Below, in pieces: positions 4,955 through 5,034 of a stretch of DNA of 5,034 nucleotides. Under the pieces are notes generated by a model that was not told the origin of the DNA, did not search any database, and saw only the letters and a program-made list of their open reading frames with translations. A program made the position numbers and the translations under genes. Positions within the stretch are counted from its first letter, which is position 1; each line of letters starts with the position of its first letter. Origin of the DNA: Gammaproteobacteria bacterium (GTDB taxonomy: Bacteria > Pseudomonadota > Gammaproteobacteria > UBA9339); NCBI GenBank assembly GCA_018814965.1, contig JAHIYS010000036.1, positions 1 to 5,034 on the forward strand, given 5' to 3'.

Positions 4955-5034
4955 TTAAAATGCATAACCGATAGAAAACAATACCATACCACCAAAATGA
5001 GACTTACCAATATCATTTATTGGCTTCTCACTAG
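4955..5034 (-). CDS. Outer-membrane beta-barrel protein, C-terminal end (cut by the window edge)
   Basis: Reading leftward from the window edge, 25 codons stay open to TAA at 4957-4955. The peptide ends KSHFGGMVLFSIGYAF. Its last ten residues alternate in the classic barrel pattern: Phe at -1, Tyr at -3, Ile at -5, Phe at -7 and Val at -9. This is the terminal strand (beta-signal) that the Bam complex recognises. The N-terminus and nearly all of the protein lie outside the window, so the family (porin, OmpA-like or other) cannot be named. It ends 145 bp before ppiD on the same strand, which fits a barrel substrate beside a periplasmic chaperone gene, though adjacency alone proves nothing. The evidence is short but the C-terminal pattern is distinctive. 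Confidence 0.6.
   Translation of the reverse strand, partial: SEKPINDIGKSHFGGMVLFSIGYAF

Noticed and set aside
1..5034. tRNA, rRNA, CRISPR array, riboswitch (including a cobalamin riboswitch before the adenosyltransferase), toxin-antitoxin or defence genes
   Set aside because: I looked on both strands and saw no array of regular repeats, no cloverleaf and no B12-box motif. The adenosyltransferase has no leader at all because it overlaps ppiD.

Overview
The window is AT-rich bacterial DNA. It most likely comes from a gammaproteobacterium, and the base composition and protein style suggest a host-associated Legionellales/Coxiella-like or Francisella-like lineage. The support is a FabI of the classical gammaproteobacterial type, a full-length PpiD, two lipoproteins with Gram-negative lipoboxes and the C-terminal beta-signal of an outer-membrane barrel. 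The order assignment is inference; a Gram-negative with an outer membrane is well supported.

Layout from left to right. (1) Positions 1-193, minus strand: the N-terminal part of a small lipoprotein, cut by the window edge. (2) 210-250: a strong intrinsic terminator on the minus strand. (3) 323-877, minus: a proline-, glutamine-, methionine- and acid-rich lipoprotein with an excellent Shine-Dalgarno sequence. (4) 891-1308: a divergent intergenic region with probable promoters at both ends, several inverted repeats and one doubtful small ORF. (5) 1309-2100, plus: fabI, enoyl-ACP reductase. (6) 2101-2381: a convergent intergenic region holding a 140-bp MITE-like or IS-remnant element with inverted ends, plus a third solo copy of the end. 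Two facing ends form the apparent terminator of the leftward operon. (7) 4810-2382, minus: ppiD followed by a PduO-type cobalamin adenosyltransferase, overlapping by four bases (ATGA) and so likely translationally coupled. (8) 5034-4955, minus: the last 25 residues of an outer-membrane beta-barrel protein.

Biologically the window is mostly envelope and cofactor housekeeping. FabI completes fatty-acid elongation for membrane lipids. PpiD is an inner-membrane-anchored periplasmic chaperone that helps secreted and outer-membrane proteins fold, and an outer-membrane barrel gene lies directly upstream of it. The adenosyltransferase makes adenosylcobalamin from salvaged B12. No complete new multi-gene system is visible. 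The points most worth a second look are the substitutions at conserved FabI sites (notably His where E. coli has Tyr146), the repeat element and the terminator it supplies, and a methionine stripe with heptad spacing in the disordered lipoprotein.
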